Assembly: GCA_035623275.1 (NCBI GenBank)
Contig: DASPTT010000127.1
Location: 1 to 64,000, forward strand
DNA length: 64,000 nt
Origin: DASPTT01 sp035623275
GTDB taxonomy: Bacteria > Actinomycetota > Acidimicrobiia > Acidimicrobiales > UBA8190
Reading direction: 5' to 3'
Within the stretch, counting starts at the first letter, position 1. Each line of letters starts with the position of its first letter. A program made the position numbers and the translations under genes. The notes beneath the pieces are model-generated. The model was not told the origin of the DNA, made no database searches, and saw only the letters and a program-made list of their open reading frames with translations. This document shows, in pieces, positions 16,172 to 24,341 of the stretch.

Positions 16172-16441
16172 TCAGGGGAACTGGCGGCGATCGAGGTGCG
16201 AGCGCGAACTTCCACGCAGAGGATCCCGGCGCCGTTCCACGTGGACGTCGCCGAAGGGAAAGACATCGGGAAAGACCCTGCCGTCCGAGACCCGCCGCAG
16301 CCGATAACCCCCGTCGGCGACCTCGGCGACCTCGAAGCCCCGCGACCAGTTCCCCAGGTAGCGGTCGCAGACGTAGACCCTGGTCCCCACCGAGAACCTG
16401 GGGGGCAGCGGCTCGAGATCGGTCGTGTCCACGTCGCGCAA
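16172..16441 (-). CDS. Small SH3-like-barrel-type hypothetical protein
   Basis: 89 residues. The core (FSVGTRVYVCDRYLGNWSRG, FEVAEVADGGYRLRRVSDG) is a string of short beta strands like an SH3-like or Tudor/KOW barrel; the tail is basic. The start is TTG at 16441 or, more likely, GTG at 16432. It follows the gene at 16884 by 17 bp on the same strand and probably shares its mRNA. No function assigned. Confidence 0.6.
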   Translation of the reverse strand: MRDVDTTDLEPLPPRFSVGTRVYVCDRYLGNWSRGFEVAEVADGGYRLRRVSDGRVFPDVFPFGDVHVERRRDPLRGSSRSHLDRRQFP

Positions 16442-16458
16442 CTTCGGAAGCGAGGCGA

Positions 16459-16884
16459 TCAGATCGCCCGACGGCGTGCGTCTTCGATGAAGACGTCCAT
16501 CAGGCGATCACGCTGCCACCGTTGCTCGGCGCTCAGGGCACACCACTTGGCCAGCTGGGTCGGTCGGCTGGCGAGAACTGCCTCTTCGGCTTCACGCAAC
16601 GTGGCCCACAGCGCCTCGTTGGGATCGCCGGGCGCTGCCGCCTGGGCTGCCGCCCGCGCCGCGGCATGGGCGCCACCGACCTCGGTGATCGCGGTCGCCA
16701 CCTCGAGAGCCAAGCCGTTGGCCTCCGACAGCTCATCGGCGCTGACGGTGCCGTGGGCGAAACCCCGGGCAGCTTCGATGGCGATGCGGGGACCCCGATC
16801 GGCGAAGCGATCCTCGAACAGCGGGAGGACGTGCTCGGCGCAGTCAGCGGCTGCGAGGCGAATGGAAGCGTCCGTTTCTGCCAT
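16459..16884 (-). CDS. Helical hypothetical protein, immunity-protein-like
   Basis: A 141-residue all-helical protein (DASIRLAAADCAEHVLPLFE, AAARAAAQAAAPGDPNEALW, QRWQRDRLMDVFIEDARRR). The pattern of a C/H-containing first helix, Ala-rich middle and Q-RD-L end resembles the actinobacterial 'putative immunity protein' family. That resemblance is from memory of the pattern only, and no toxin gene is adjacent. It heads a two-gene unit with the SH3-like protein. Confidence 0.6.
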   Translation of the reverse strand: MAETDASIRLAAADCAEHVLPLFEDRFADRGPRIAIEAARGFAHGTVSADELSEANGLALEVATAITEVGGAHAAARAAAQAAAPGDPNEALWATLREAEEAVLASRPTQLAKWCALSAEQRWQRDRLMDVFIEDARRRAI

Positions 16885-17012
16885 GAATCTGCGCTGTTGT
16901 GCTACCCCGAACCCCAGTAGACGATCGACTCTGTGGCTGGCCCTCTTGAGAGTCGGGGGCAGTTGTTGGGATTGTCGTGATGATGTCGGCTCGCTCCGGC
17001 CGGCGCTGGGCG

Positions 17013-17018
17013 TAGCAT
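17013..17018 (+). promoter_or_regulatory. -10 box, leaderless gene at 17025
   Basis: TAGCAT ending 6 nt before the GTG. No Shine-Dalgarno present. Confidence 0.55.
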
Positions 17019-17024
17019 CCGACC

Positions 17025-17585
17025 GTGGACCCGAACGAGCGACGGTGGGTGGTGTGGGGCGGCGCCATCGCGATCGTCGGTGCCGCGGGTTGCGCGCTCA
17101 CCGCATCCCTTTGGAGTGCGCCCAAGGGCCTCTTGGAGAGCGACCCGTTCATGGGTTTCCTGGCCATTGCCGTCTTGGGTCTCGGGCTCATCGTGGCCGC
17201 GGGGGCCAGGGACGCGCTCCTCAGTGGTGAGAGCGCCTTCGTCCAGCTCACCCGATTCGACGTCGTGGACGAAAAGGACGAGCGGGGAACGGACAGGCTC
17301 ACCGTGCATCCGGTGTTCCGCAATATCCGCGAGGGCGACGTGTACCGCACCCGCTATGAGATGGCGCTGCAGGCGGAGGCTGACGTCAACGCCCTGCTCC
17401 TGCATGCGTCGGCACCCTCGGTGCTCGGCATGCGGCTCGAGGATGTGCGCATCCGTCATCAGGAGGCGGGCCACGGGGCCGGCAAGGCGTGGGTGAGCGT
17501 CGTGGAACCTCCGTTCCTGTTCCGTCTCGATGTGATGACGAGTCGACCCGAAGACGACATCCGCATCGGTGGTTCGGTTCGTTGA
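17025..17585 (+). CDS. Two-TM membrane protein, unknown function
   Basis: 186 residues. TM1 (VVWGGAIAIVGAAGCALTAS) and TM2 (FMGFLAIAVLGLGLIVAAGA) are followed by a soluble domain of about 110 residues with mixed sheet and helix (RLTVHPVFRNIREGDVYRTR, AWVSVVEPPFLFRLDVMTS). GTG start, no ribosome-binding site, TAGCAT box 6 nt upstream. No family recognised. Confidence 0.68.
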   Translation: MDPNERRWVVWGGAIAIVGAAGCALTASLWSAPKGLLESDPFMGFLAIAVLGLGLIVAAGARDALLSGESAFVQLTRFDVVDEKDERGTDRLTVHPVFRNIREGDVYRTRYEMALQAEADVNALLLHASAPSVLGMRLEDVRIRHQEAGHGAGKAWVSVVEPPFLFRLDVMTSRPEDDIRIGGSVR

Positions 17586-17658
17586 CCCCGTGGCCGGGTC
17601 GCGTCTGCCGATACGTGAGCTGATCCGCCGGGTTCGCCTGGCTCGTGCCGGACGTCTC

Positions 17659-17859
17659 CTACATCTGACCGAAGCCCGCGACCCAGTCGACGAACTGCTT
17701 CTTGGAGCCGAACCCGAGCCGTCGGAGCGCTTCGTCCAGCGTTCGGGCATCACACCCCGGCGCCCAGGTGGACGACGTGAGGCGTCCGCACCGGGGCCAT
17801 CCGGCAGGAAGGCTTGCGCAGGCGCACTCGACCTGGTCGACCGCGACCTCGACCCTCAT
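17659..17859 (-). CDS. Small Cys-containing hypothetical protein
   Basis: 66 residues (MRVEVAVDQVECACASLPAG, then a TLDEALRRLGFGSKKQFVDW helix). Cys at 12, 14, 23 and 35 could bind a metal. ATG with a GGGGGG stretch upstream. Short, no family recognised, so moderate confidence. The 295 bp upstream (17860-18154) show no gene, only two T-runs and a TCAC-N5-GTGA inverted repeat. Confidence 0.45.
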   Translation of the reverse strand: MRVEVAVDQVECACASLPAGWPRCGRLTSSTWAPGCDARTLDEALRRLGFGSKKQFVDWVAGFGQM

Positions 17860-18154
17860 CCCGCCACCCCCCTGCGAATCGGCGAGAGTCTCGGACGGTC
17901 TCGCCGCAGTGGCCCCGGTTGGCGGATCGAGACCACCGGGCGAGACGATCCTCTGAGCTGGGTGTCTTCCAGCGCAGTAGGTCCACGGTACGCCGGGAGG
18001 GCGGTTTTTGCCTCACCCAAAGTGACCATTTTTCGCCCTCGCAGCGCCGAGCCGGCGTCTGCTTCAGGTCGCCGTCCGCGGATGCGATCAGGTCGGTGGA
18101 CATGGTGGACCGGGCGTCCACGTGCTGTGGCGGCAAGCGGCGCGGGGATTCCGA

Positions 18155-18733
18155 TCAGGCGGCGTCGTCGGCCGACGCCGGCAGGTGCGGCTCGCGCTCC
18201 CAGATCATGTCGAGCACGGCGACCACCAGGTCGCCGATCAACTCCTCGGTGAGCTGCTCGACGGAGATCCCCACGATCCGCTCGGTGGCCGTCCCGCCCA
18301 TGCCGGGTGCCTCGGCCACCAGGCTGGCTTGCACCAGGGACCCACCCTCGAGGCAGCGGAGGACGAGGCGTGACCGGCCCCGGGTGGCGAACCGGTCGAT
18401 GGAGAAGCGGAGTTCGAACGCCCGGGGCATCGCCGAGGGCTGGTCACGCAGCAGCTGGACGAGGGCGGCGCCGATCCCGCGCTCTCGAACGATGCGGACG
18501 CTGTCTTCGAGGACCGGTCGGGCCACGGTCACCAGGGCGGCGCAATGCGCTTGGAACACCTCCATGTCCCGCGCCCGTGTGGCCGCCTCCGCCTCGCGGA
18601 TCTCGGCCTCGCAGGCGAGCCCACCGGAGAGCGTCGAGTCCAGCTGCAAACGCCAGGCGGCGATCGGTGGCGAAGCCGGGGGCGGCGGGGGTACCGGGAT
18701 CGCCGAAGGGGGCGGGGGCGCAAGGTCGGTCAT
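18155..18733 (-). CDS. Third gene of EAL operon, unknown function
   Basis: 192 residues. A Pro-rich N-terminus (residues 5-25) precedes a helical domain (CEAEIREAEAATRARDMEVF, VARPVLEDSVRIVRERGIGA) and a C-terminal alpha/beta part (RSRLVLRCLEGGSLVQASLV, ISVEQLTEELIGDLVVAVLD). No family recognised. ATG overlaps the stop of the DUF2510 gene by 4 nt, so it is translationally coupled to that gene and, through it, to the EAL gene. No signal peptide or TM. Confidence 0.75.
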   Translation of the reverse strand: MTDLAPPPPSAIPVPPPPPASPPIAAWRLQLDSTLSGGLACEAEIREAEAATRARDMEVFQAHCAALVTVARPVLEDSVRIVRERGIGAALVQLLRDQPSAMPRAFELRFSIDRFATRGRSRLVLRCLEGGSLVQASLVAEAPGMGGTATERIVGISVEQLTEELIGDLVVAVLDMIWEREPHLPASADDAA

Positions 18734-19665
18734 CGGTTGCCCTGGGGTGCGGTCGTCCCCGTCCGGGACTGCTGGAGCTCGACATCGAGGAAGATCCCGT
18801 AGACGCCTCCCGACTTGGTGGCCACGACCCGCACGACGCGCGACCGGACGAGTGCGGCGAAGAAGGCGAACCCGGCGATGGCGCGCGGCTCGAGGATCTG
18901 GGCTTCGACGACCTCGCCGTGCTCACACTCGACCGTGATCCGGTTGTAGGGCGTCGGCACCTGGCCGGTGACGATCGTGATGGCATGCTCCGGGCTCGAC
19001 GGCCCCGCCGATTCCGGGGATTCCGAGGAATCGTCCGCGGGCGCGACGACGTAGTGCGCGGCGTGCACCACCAGGCGGCCGGTGTCGGCCGACACTTCCC
19101 CGGTCGGTTCCGCCGTCTGCGTGGTCGCCTCCGGCGCTGCCGATGCCGGTTGCTCGGGCGCGCTGGGTCTCTCGGGTGGGCTCGGGGCGGTGCCCGGGAG
19201 CCGCAGAGCGGGGGCGGGCGGTGCCGCGGCCAGCGGCCCGGCCGGCGTGGGTGGCGCGGCGGTGGTGGCGCCGTCGGGCGGGGCGACGTGGGGCATGGGG
19301 TGCTCCTTTTGTTCCTCTTCCTCGTGTTCCTCGTGTTCCTCGGCCTGCGCTTCGGCCGCAGGGGGGGCCGGCGGCGGCGCCACGAGCGGCGCGACATCAC
19401 CGGTCCAATGGCTGCCGTCCCAATAGCGCACCACGTTCGGGTCGGTGGGGTCCGGGTACCACGCCGCTTCGGGGCCGAGCCGGACGTCGCCGTCGCTCGG
19501 CGGGTCCGTCGCGGGTGTCCCGGGCGCGACGGACGGGTCGACGGGCGGGTCGTCGAAGAAGAAGCGGTTTCCGTCGCGCACGCGGTTGGTCGGCCGCCCT
19601 TCGCTGAAGTAGCGGCCCTGGTGCTCGCCGTAGGGGTCTGCGGCCCACCCGGTCAGGAGCGTCAC
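18730..19665 (-). CDS. Double DUF2510-type protein, second gene of EAL operon
   Basis: 311 residues. Two WxxDP-type motifs are present: WAADPYGEHQGRYF near the N-terminus and WYPDPTDPNVVRYWDGSHW (DUF2510) at about residues 67-86. A Glu/His-rich stretch (EEHEEHEEEEQKEH) and a long Pro/Ala/Thr linker follow. The conserved-looking C-terminal domain of about 80 residues (ITVECEHGEVVEAQILEPRA, VVRVVATKSGGVYGIFLDVE) has no TM. GTG start overlaps the EAL gene's stop by 4 nt. Function unknown; context suggests c-di-GMP-linked signalling. Confidence 0.8.
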   Translation of the reverse strand: MTLLTGWAADPYGEHQGRYFSEGRPTNRVRDGNRFFFDDPPVDPSVAPGTPATDPPSDGDVRLGPEAAWYPDPTDPNVVRYWDGSHWTGDVAPLVAPPPAPPAAEAQAEEHEEHEEEEQKEHPMPHVAPPDGATTAAPPTPAGPLAAAPPAPALRLPGTAPSPPERPSAPEQPASAAPEATTQTAEPTGEVSADTGRLVVHAAHYVVAPADDSSESPESAGPSSPEHAITIVTGQVPTPYNRITVECEHGEVVEAQILEPRAIAGFAFFAALVRSRVVRVVATKSGGVYGIFLDVELQQSRTGTTAPQGNR

Positions 19666-20534
19666 GACGGCACCTCGGCGGTCGCATCGGGGACGGTCGC
19701 GTCGGGGACGGTCGCATCGGGGGCGGTCGCATCGGGGAGGGCCATCGCGAACACCGGCAGGGGGTTCATCGATGCCAGCCACATGGCGTCGTCGGCCGAC
19801 AGGGGCGGGGAGAAGTAGTACCCCTGTCCCACGTCGACCCGCAGGTCGCGCAGCACCTCGACCTGCGCGGCCGACTCGACCGCCTCGGCGACCGTGCAGA
19901 TGCCGATCGATCGGCACAGGGCCACGATGGTCTCGACGGCCTGTCGGCCGGAGCCGCCGGGCGTGGCGAGCGCGGCGACGATCGAGCCATCGATCTTCAT
20001 GGTGTTGACGACGTGCCGGTGCAGGGGCTCGAGCGCCAGCTGACCGGAGGTCACGTCGTCCAGGGTGAGCTGGACACCGAGGCGTGCCATCGCCTCCAGA
20101 TCTGCGGCCGCACCCTGGTCGTCGACCACGCCGTCGCTGACCTCCACGGTGAGGAGGTCGGGGTTGAGCTCCGAGGAGGCCAGGGCGTCGGCTGCCGCGT
20201 CGGCGGCCTCGCCCCGACGGAGCTGGAAGAGGGAGCAGTTCACCGCCACCTGCAGGTTCGATGGCCAGCGAGCGGCCTGCGCGCACGCCTCGTGGAGGAC
20301 CCAGGCGTTGAGCGCGGTCATGTGACCGTGCTGCTCGGCCCACGGGATGAGGTCGCCGGGCAGGATCAGCTGCCCCGCGGGGTCGTGCCAGCGCAACAGG
20401 GCTTCGAAGCCGAGCAGACGCCCGGTGGCGAGGTCCACGGCCGGCTGGAAGACCAGCGAGGGGTCCCCCTCGAGCCCGATGGCGGGGGGAGCGGTGACTC
20501 TCGTGGTGGTGGCGAGGGTTGCGGTGCTCGACAT
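19662..20534 (-). CDS. EAL-domain protein (predicted c-di-GMP phosphodiesterase)
   Basis: 290 residues, a standalone EAL domain without GGDEF or a sensor. Catalytic positions look intact: GFEALLRW (Glu), VAVNCS (Asn), LTVEVS (Glu), LTLDD (Asp-Asp), MKIDGS (Lys), AEAVES (Glu) and GQGYYF (Gln). Loop 6, usually DDFGTG, reads DDVTSG, so activity may be altered. The C-terminus carries four DAT(A/V)P pentapeptides from a 15-bp tandem repeat. ATG with AAGGA about 13 nt upstream. First gene of a three-gene operon; a DevR-like box sits about 45 nt upstream of a plausible transcription start. Confidence 0.87.
   Translation of the reverse strand: MSSTATLATTTRVTAPPAIGLEGDPSLVFQPAVDLATGRLLGFEALLRWHDPAGQLILPGDLIPWAEQHGHMTALNAWVLHEACAQAARWPSNLQVAVNCSLFQLRRGEAADAAADALASSELNPDLLTVEVSDGVVDDQGAAADLEAMARLGVQLTLDDVTSGQLALEPLHRHVVNTMKIDGSIVAALATPGGSGRQAVETIVALCRSIGICTVAEAVESAAQVEVLRDLRVDVGQGYYFSPPLSADDAMWLASMNPLPVFAMALPDATAPDATVPDATVPDATAEVPS
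19680..19739. repeat. Four 15-bp tandem repeats in the EAL gene 3' end
   Basis: Copies at 19680, 19695, 19710 and 19725 of GGTCGCATCGGGGAC with one or two substitutions, encoding DATxP pentapeptides. Being in-frame, copy number could vary without breaking the gene. Confidence 0.85.
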
Positions 20535-20591
20535 TGCTGCGGGTCCTTGCCGCCGGGCCGCCGAGGGGGCGGTCTCAGCCTGTCCGTCGTT

Positions 20592-20636
20592 GTCCTATCG
20601 CCTACGGCGGGGGGGTGACGTAGGGCCGAAAGGCCC
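20592..20636 (-). promoter_or_regulatory. EAL operon promoter with DevR/OsdR-like box
   Basis: Minus-strand TAGGAC (20592-20597) is a plausible -10 for the EAL operon. The palindrome GGGCCGAAAGGCCC (20623-20636) would then centre near -44, a typical DosR-type activator position. It shares the 12-mer TAGGGCCGAAAG with the 6249 site. A GAAA-loop RNA hairpin is an alternative reading. Confidence 0.4.
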
Positions 20637-20706
20637 ATCTGGGGGAGCGGGGCCGCCGCCGTCGTCGATAGGCTGCCGCCGAAGCGGACCCAGGGGAGGG
20701 TGACGG

Positions 20707-21816
20707 GTGTCGGCGCAGGCTCGTGCTCTGGTGCTGTCGGGACCCGGCGTCCTGCAGGACACGGCCCTCCCCATCCCGAGCACCGGCACCGACGACGGGA
20801 TCCTGCGGATCGAGGCCTGCGGCCTGTGCGGCACCGACCACGAGCAGTTCTCGGGCCTGCTGCCCGGGCCCGGCCCCTTCGTGCCCGGACACGAGATCGT
20901 CGGGACCATCGAGGCGATCGGCGACGAGGCGGCGGCGCGCTGGCAGGTGGCTGCCGGTGACCGGGTTGCGGTGGAGGTGTTCCAGTCGTGCCGGGGCTGT
21001 CCGGCTTGTCTCGCCGGCGACTACCGCCGCTGCCACACCCACGGTATGGCCGACATGTACGGCTTCGTCGCGCTGGACCGCCCACCGGGGCTGTGGGGCG
21101 GGTACGCGACCCACCTCTATCTCGCGCCCGACGCCATGGTCCTGCCCGTTCCAGCGGGCCTCGACCCCGTCGTCGCCACCATGTTCAACCCGTTGGGCGC
21201 GGGACTGCGCTGGGGGGTCTCCGTCCCAGGGACCGGGCCGGGCTCCGTGGTGGCCGTGCTCGGCCCCGGCGTGCGCGGCCTGTCGGCGGCGGCCGCGGCC
21301 AAGGAGGCCGGGGCGGCGTTCGTGGTCGTGGTGGGCAAGGGCGAGGGCGATCGCGTCCGGCTCGAGCTGGCCGGCCGGTTCGGTGCCGACCTCGTCGTCG
21401 ACGGCGCCCGCGCGGATCCGGTGCGCGCCCTGCTCCGCGCCACCGGCCGGCTGGCCGATGTCGTCGTCGACGTCACCGCGTCGGCACCCGAGGCGCTGGG
21501 GACGGCGGTCGACCTGGTGGCCGACGGCGGCACGGTCGTGGTGGCGGGAACGCGCGGCGACGGCGAGCTCAAGGGCTTCCGGCCCGACCTTCTGGTCTAC
21601 AAGGAGGCCCGCATTATGGGAGCCCTGGGCGTCGACGCACCGTCCTACCGGGATGCGCTCGCCCTCTTGGTCGAAGGGACCTATCCCTTCGAGTCGCTGC
21701 CTCGCCGCTGTGTCGGCCTCGATTCGGACGCGGTGGCCGCCCTGCTTCGCACCATGAGCGGTGCCGACGCCGCCGGGGGGGCGATCCGTCCCGTGCACGC
21801 GGTGATCACGCCGTGA
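20707..21816 (+). CDS. Zinc-dependent alcohol dehydrogenase (MDR family)
   Basis: A 369-residue medium-chain dehydrogenase. Catalytic zinc ligands lie in GLCGTDHEQF (Cys) and GHEIVG (His-Glu). The structural-zinc loop CRGCPACLAGDYRRC has four Cys. The Rossmann region (VVAVLGPGVRGLSAAAAAKE) has a GPGVRG variant of GxGxxG. The substrate is unknown. GTG 20707 follows GGGGAGGG by 6 nt. Overlaps the next gene by 4 nt. Confidence 0.88.
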   Translation: MSAQARALVLSGPGVLQDTALPIPSTGTDDGILRIEACGLCGTDHEQFSGLLPGPGPFVPGHEIVGTIEAIGDEAAARWQVAAGDRVAVEVFQSCRGCPACLAGDYRRCHTHGMADMYGFVALDRPPGLWGGYATHLYLAPDAMVLPVPAGLDPVVATMFNPLGAGLRWGVSVPGTGPGSVVAVLGPGVRGLSAAAAAKEAGAAFVVVVGKGEGDRVRLELAGRFGADLVVDGARADPVRALLRATGRLADVVVDVTASAPEALGTAVDLVADGGTVVVAGTRGDGELKGFRPDLLVYKEARIMGALGVDAPSYRDALALLVEGTYPFESLPRRCVGLDSDAVAALLRTMSGADAAGGAIRPVHAVITP

Positions 21817-22442
21817 GCGCGGGTGGACCCGACCAGTCGAGCGGATCGGCCGCGCCTGGTCCGCCGACGACGCCGAGGGTCCCCTTGCTCGACGTCGGCG
21901 AGGCCACGGCACGAGCAGAGCAGGCCGGCGTGCCCTCGTACCTGCCGCGGCTGTCGATCTTCCAGGTGCTGCTGCAGCATCCCCGCCTGGCCCGGTCGCT
22001 GAGCGACCTGCTCACCACGCTGCTCTTCGAGGGTGCCCTCGACCCTCGCCTGCGGGAGCTCATGATCATGCGGCTGGGCTGGGCGACGGACTCCGTCTAC
22101 GAGTGGACCCAGCACTGGCAGATCGCCGTGGCCCTGGGGATCCCTGCCGAGGACCTGGTCGGGGTGCGGCACTGGCGCGACCACCAGCCCTTCGGGCCGT
22201 CCGAGCGAGCGGTGCTGCAGGCGGTCGACGACACCGTGGGGACGGGATCGCTGCGAGCCGAGACCTGGGCGGCGCTGGAGGAGCACGTGAGCACCGATCC
22301 GGCCGTCCTGCTGGAGGTGGTGGGCGTGGTCGGGGCGTGGCGAATGGTGTCCGGGCTGCTCCGCAGTCTGGGCGTGCCGCTCGAGCCCGGCGTCGACCCC
22401 TGGCCTCCCGACGGCCGGTCCCCGGCGGGCGACGCCCGGTGA
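21813..22442 (+). CDS. Carboxymuconolactone decarboxylase-like protein
   Basis: 209 residues, AhpD/CMD fold. The core ALDPRLRELMIMRLGWATDS then VYEWTQHWQIAVALGIPAED matches the YEW-x-QH type of CMD protein, which lacks the CxxC of AhpD. So it is not a thiol peroxidase partner and may act on a lactone or beta-keto acid. Coupled to the alcohol dehydrogenase (GTGA overlap), suggesting one degradative pathway. A hairpin terminator follows immediately. Confidence 0.82.
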   Translation: MSAGGPDQSSGSAAPGPPTTPRVPLLDVGEATARAEQAGVPSYLPRLSIFQVLLQHPRLARSLSDLLTTLLFEGALDPRLRELMIMRLGWATDSVYEWTQHWQIAVALGIPAEDLVGVRHWRDHQPFGPSERAVLQAVDDTVGTGSLRAETWAALEEHVSTDPAVLLEVVGVVGAWRMVSGLLRSLGVPLEPGVDPWPPDGRSPAGDAR

Positions 22443-22445
22443 GCG

Positions 22446-22466
22446 ACGCCGGGTCTTCGCCGGCGT
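22446..22466. terminator. Bidirectional hairpin
   Basis: ACGCCGG/CCGGCGT with a 7-nt loop, filling the 25-bp gap between the stop codons of the CMD-like and DinB genes. Confidence 0.5.
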
Positions 22467-22467
22467 G

Positions 22468-22974
22468 TCAGCGGCGCCCCAGGATCCCCCGGACGTAGGC
22501 GGCCTGGCCCGCGTGCTGGAGGTTGTCGGCGATGACGCTCACGAGGCGCACGCCCAAGGTGACCGGCGGATCCCAGTGCTCGTCGACGATGCGGTCCAGA
22601 TCCGCGTCGGTGAGGGAGGCGACGAAGCGACGCGTGGCCTCGTGGACGGCGTCGAGGTAGCCGCGCAGGAGATCCGCGCCGGCGACCACCAGGGCCACCT
22701 GGGCCGAATCGTGGCCGTAGCCGATGTCGTGGTCCTCGAGACGCAGACCGAAGCGCGACGACCAGCCCGCGGCGGTCCACACCTGCTCCGTGCCGGCCAC
22801 GCCGGCCACGTGGTCGTCCTGGACCCGCGCCAGGTGCCAGATCAGCCAGGCGATCGAATTGGCGTCGGCGTCGAGGCGCACCGGGAGTGCGTCGTCCGGG
22901 ATCCCGTCGAGGACCTCGGCGACCGCCTCGTGGATCCGTCCGAAGGCGTCGGAGAGCAGCTGCGCGCTGGTCAT
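22468..22974 (-). CDS. DinB-family protein
   Basis: 168 residues, DinB/YfiT four-helix bundle: MTSAQLLSDAFGRIHEAVAE, then IAWLIWHLARVQDDHVAG with the first His ligand and DNLQHAGQAAYVRGIL with the last, forming a likely metal site. In actinobacteria many such proteins are mycothiol-dependent transferases or hydrolases; that is possible here. ATG with a strong GGAAGGAG upstream. Confidence 0.85.
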   Translation of the reverse strand: MTSAQLLSDAFGRIHEAVAEVLDGIPDDALPVRLDADANSIAWLIWHLARVQDDHVAGVAGTEQVWTAAGWSSRFGLRLEDHDIGYGHDSAQVALVVAGADLLRGYLDAVHEATRRFVASLTDADLDRIVDEHWDPPVTLGVRLVSVIADNLQHAGQAAYVRGILGRR

Positions 22975-23076
22975 GGGGATCGCTCCTTCCTGCCCGCGAC
23001 GGGGCGCGGCGGCATCGCTCCGCTCATCTTGGCCGACCGCCGTGGAGTCCGCGCGTCGGCGGACGGGGAGCTTCGC

Positions 23077-24249
23077 TCAGGACTGGATCTGCCAGATGCG
23101 CACGAACTGGATCTCGGTCGTGGCCGGCAGCGGCGTCTTCTTCGGGTTGAAGGCATTGGGCCCCATGCCCAAGGCCTGGGTGAGGTTCACGAAGAAGGGC
23201 TGGTCGAAGGGGGACGGATGGTGCTCCGGTCCCTGCGGCACCCAATTGTCGATCAGGCAGGTGGTGCCGTTGTAGGTGATGGTGATCGTGGCCGGCGTCC
23301 ACTCGACGACGTAGTCGTTGAAGGCGTCGGGGTCGATCGCGCAGTTGGGGTTGGTCACGATGTTCGTGTTCGTGGCGGGGTTCACGGTCCCGGTCTGGTA
23401 CATGTAGTGGAGGTGGGGCACCGCGTAGCCGGCGTGGTTGCTGAAGATCTCCGCGATGTCGATCTCCCCTGACGCCGGCCAGTGGCCGTAGACGGGTGTG
23501 ACCGGGAAGAGCCAGAACGAGGACTGCAGGCCGGCGACCGTGGCGGCCGGCACCTTGGCCTTGACCTCGAAGCGGCCGTACGCCTGGGAGAAGTGGTGCA
23601 AGGTGGCGACCGTGCCGCTCGTGTACTGGGTCCGGAACCCGCCGCCGTGCTCCTTGCAGGTGAACGGCTTCGCCTCCTTGCGCGCCGTGAGGCTCAGGTA
23701 GCCGTTGCCCACAGAGATGTTGTTCGGGCTGTCGACGAAGCACGCACTGTGCCCCGAGTTGTAGCCCGACGTCGCGGTGAGGACGGGCGCCCACTTGCTC
23801 GTGTCGAGCGTCGTCCCGCTGAACTCGGAGTCGAAGGTGCACGTCCAGGTGATCGAGCCCTCCGACAGCGTGGTGCAGCCCGTGGAGGGGGCACCGGGCG
23901 CCTGGGTCACGGTGCCGGCGTTCGCCGGGGCCACTGCTTGTCCCGGGGGGGCGCTCGACGCGGGCCCCGGTGCCGTCTGCGGGGACGGTGCCGCCGGTCC
24001 CGTCGACGACGCGGCGCTCCCCCCGCCGGTCCCGCCGGGTGCGTGGTGGTTCTTGGGGTCGAGGGACGCCAGGGTGGGGATGAGCCCGGCCAGGGACGAG
24101 GGCGAGGGGGTGTCGAGACGGCGGACCGCGGCGGCGCCGGGTGTCGCCCCGGCGACGAGCGCGGTGGCGCCGAGGCTCACGAACGCGGCCGCCGAGACGG
24201 CGATCCTGGTCCGAGCACGCCGTGGGCGGGGCCTGGCTCCCTTTTCCAT
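23077..24249 (-). CDS. Secreted glycoside hydrolase family 16
   Basis: 390 residues. A basic signal peptide (TRIAVSAAAFVSLGATALVA, about residues 14-40) is followed by a Pro/Ala/Gly-rich linker to residue 120 and a GH16 beta-jelly-roll domain. The catalytic motif GEIDIAEIF gives Glu262, Asp264 and Glu267 (nucleophile, assistant, acid/base of ExDxxE). Six Cys in the domain. It probably cleaves beta-1,3(-1,4)-glucan-type or similar polysaccharide outside the cell. ATG 24249 is chosen for the signal peptide; no strong ribosome-binding site. Confidence 0.88.
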   Translation of the reverse strand: MEKGARPRPRRARTRIAVSAAAFVSLGATALVAGATPGAAAVRRLDTPSPSSLAGLIPTLASLDPKNHHAPGGTGGGSAASSTGPAAPSPQTAPGPASSAPPGQAVAPANAGTVTQAPGAPSTGCTTLSEGSITWTCTFDSEFSGTTLDTSKWAPVLTATSGYNSGHSACFVDSPNNISVGNGYLSLTARKEAKPFTCKEHGGGFRTQYTSGTVATLHHFSQAYGRFEVKAKVPAATVAGLQSSFWLFPVTPVYGHWPASGEIDIAEIFSNHAGYAVPHLHYMYQTGTVNPATNTNIVTNPNCAIDPDAFNDYVVEWTPATITITYNGTTCLIDNWVPQGPEHHPSPFDQPFFVNLTQALGMGPNAFNPKKTPLPATTEIQFVRIWQIQS

Positions 24250-24341
24250 GCCGTGGACAACGATCCGCGCCCCCGACCATGGCGGTCGTTCTTGGTCTTT
24301 GGCCACTTGTCGGGGGCGCCGGCCGGCGGGACGGTACGAGG

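Noticed and set aside
17990..18045. T-rich stretch (GGTTTTTG ... CATTTTTCG) as a rho-independent terminator
   Set aside because: The only pairing arms (GGGCG/CGCCC) flank a 30-nt loop; no stable stem precedes either T-run.
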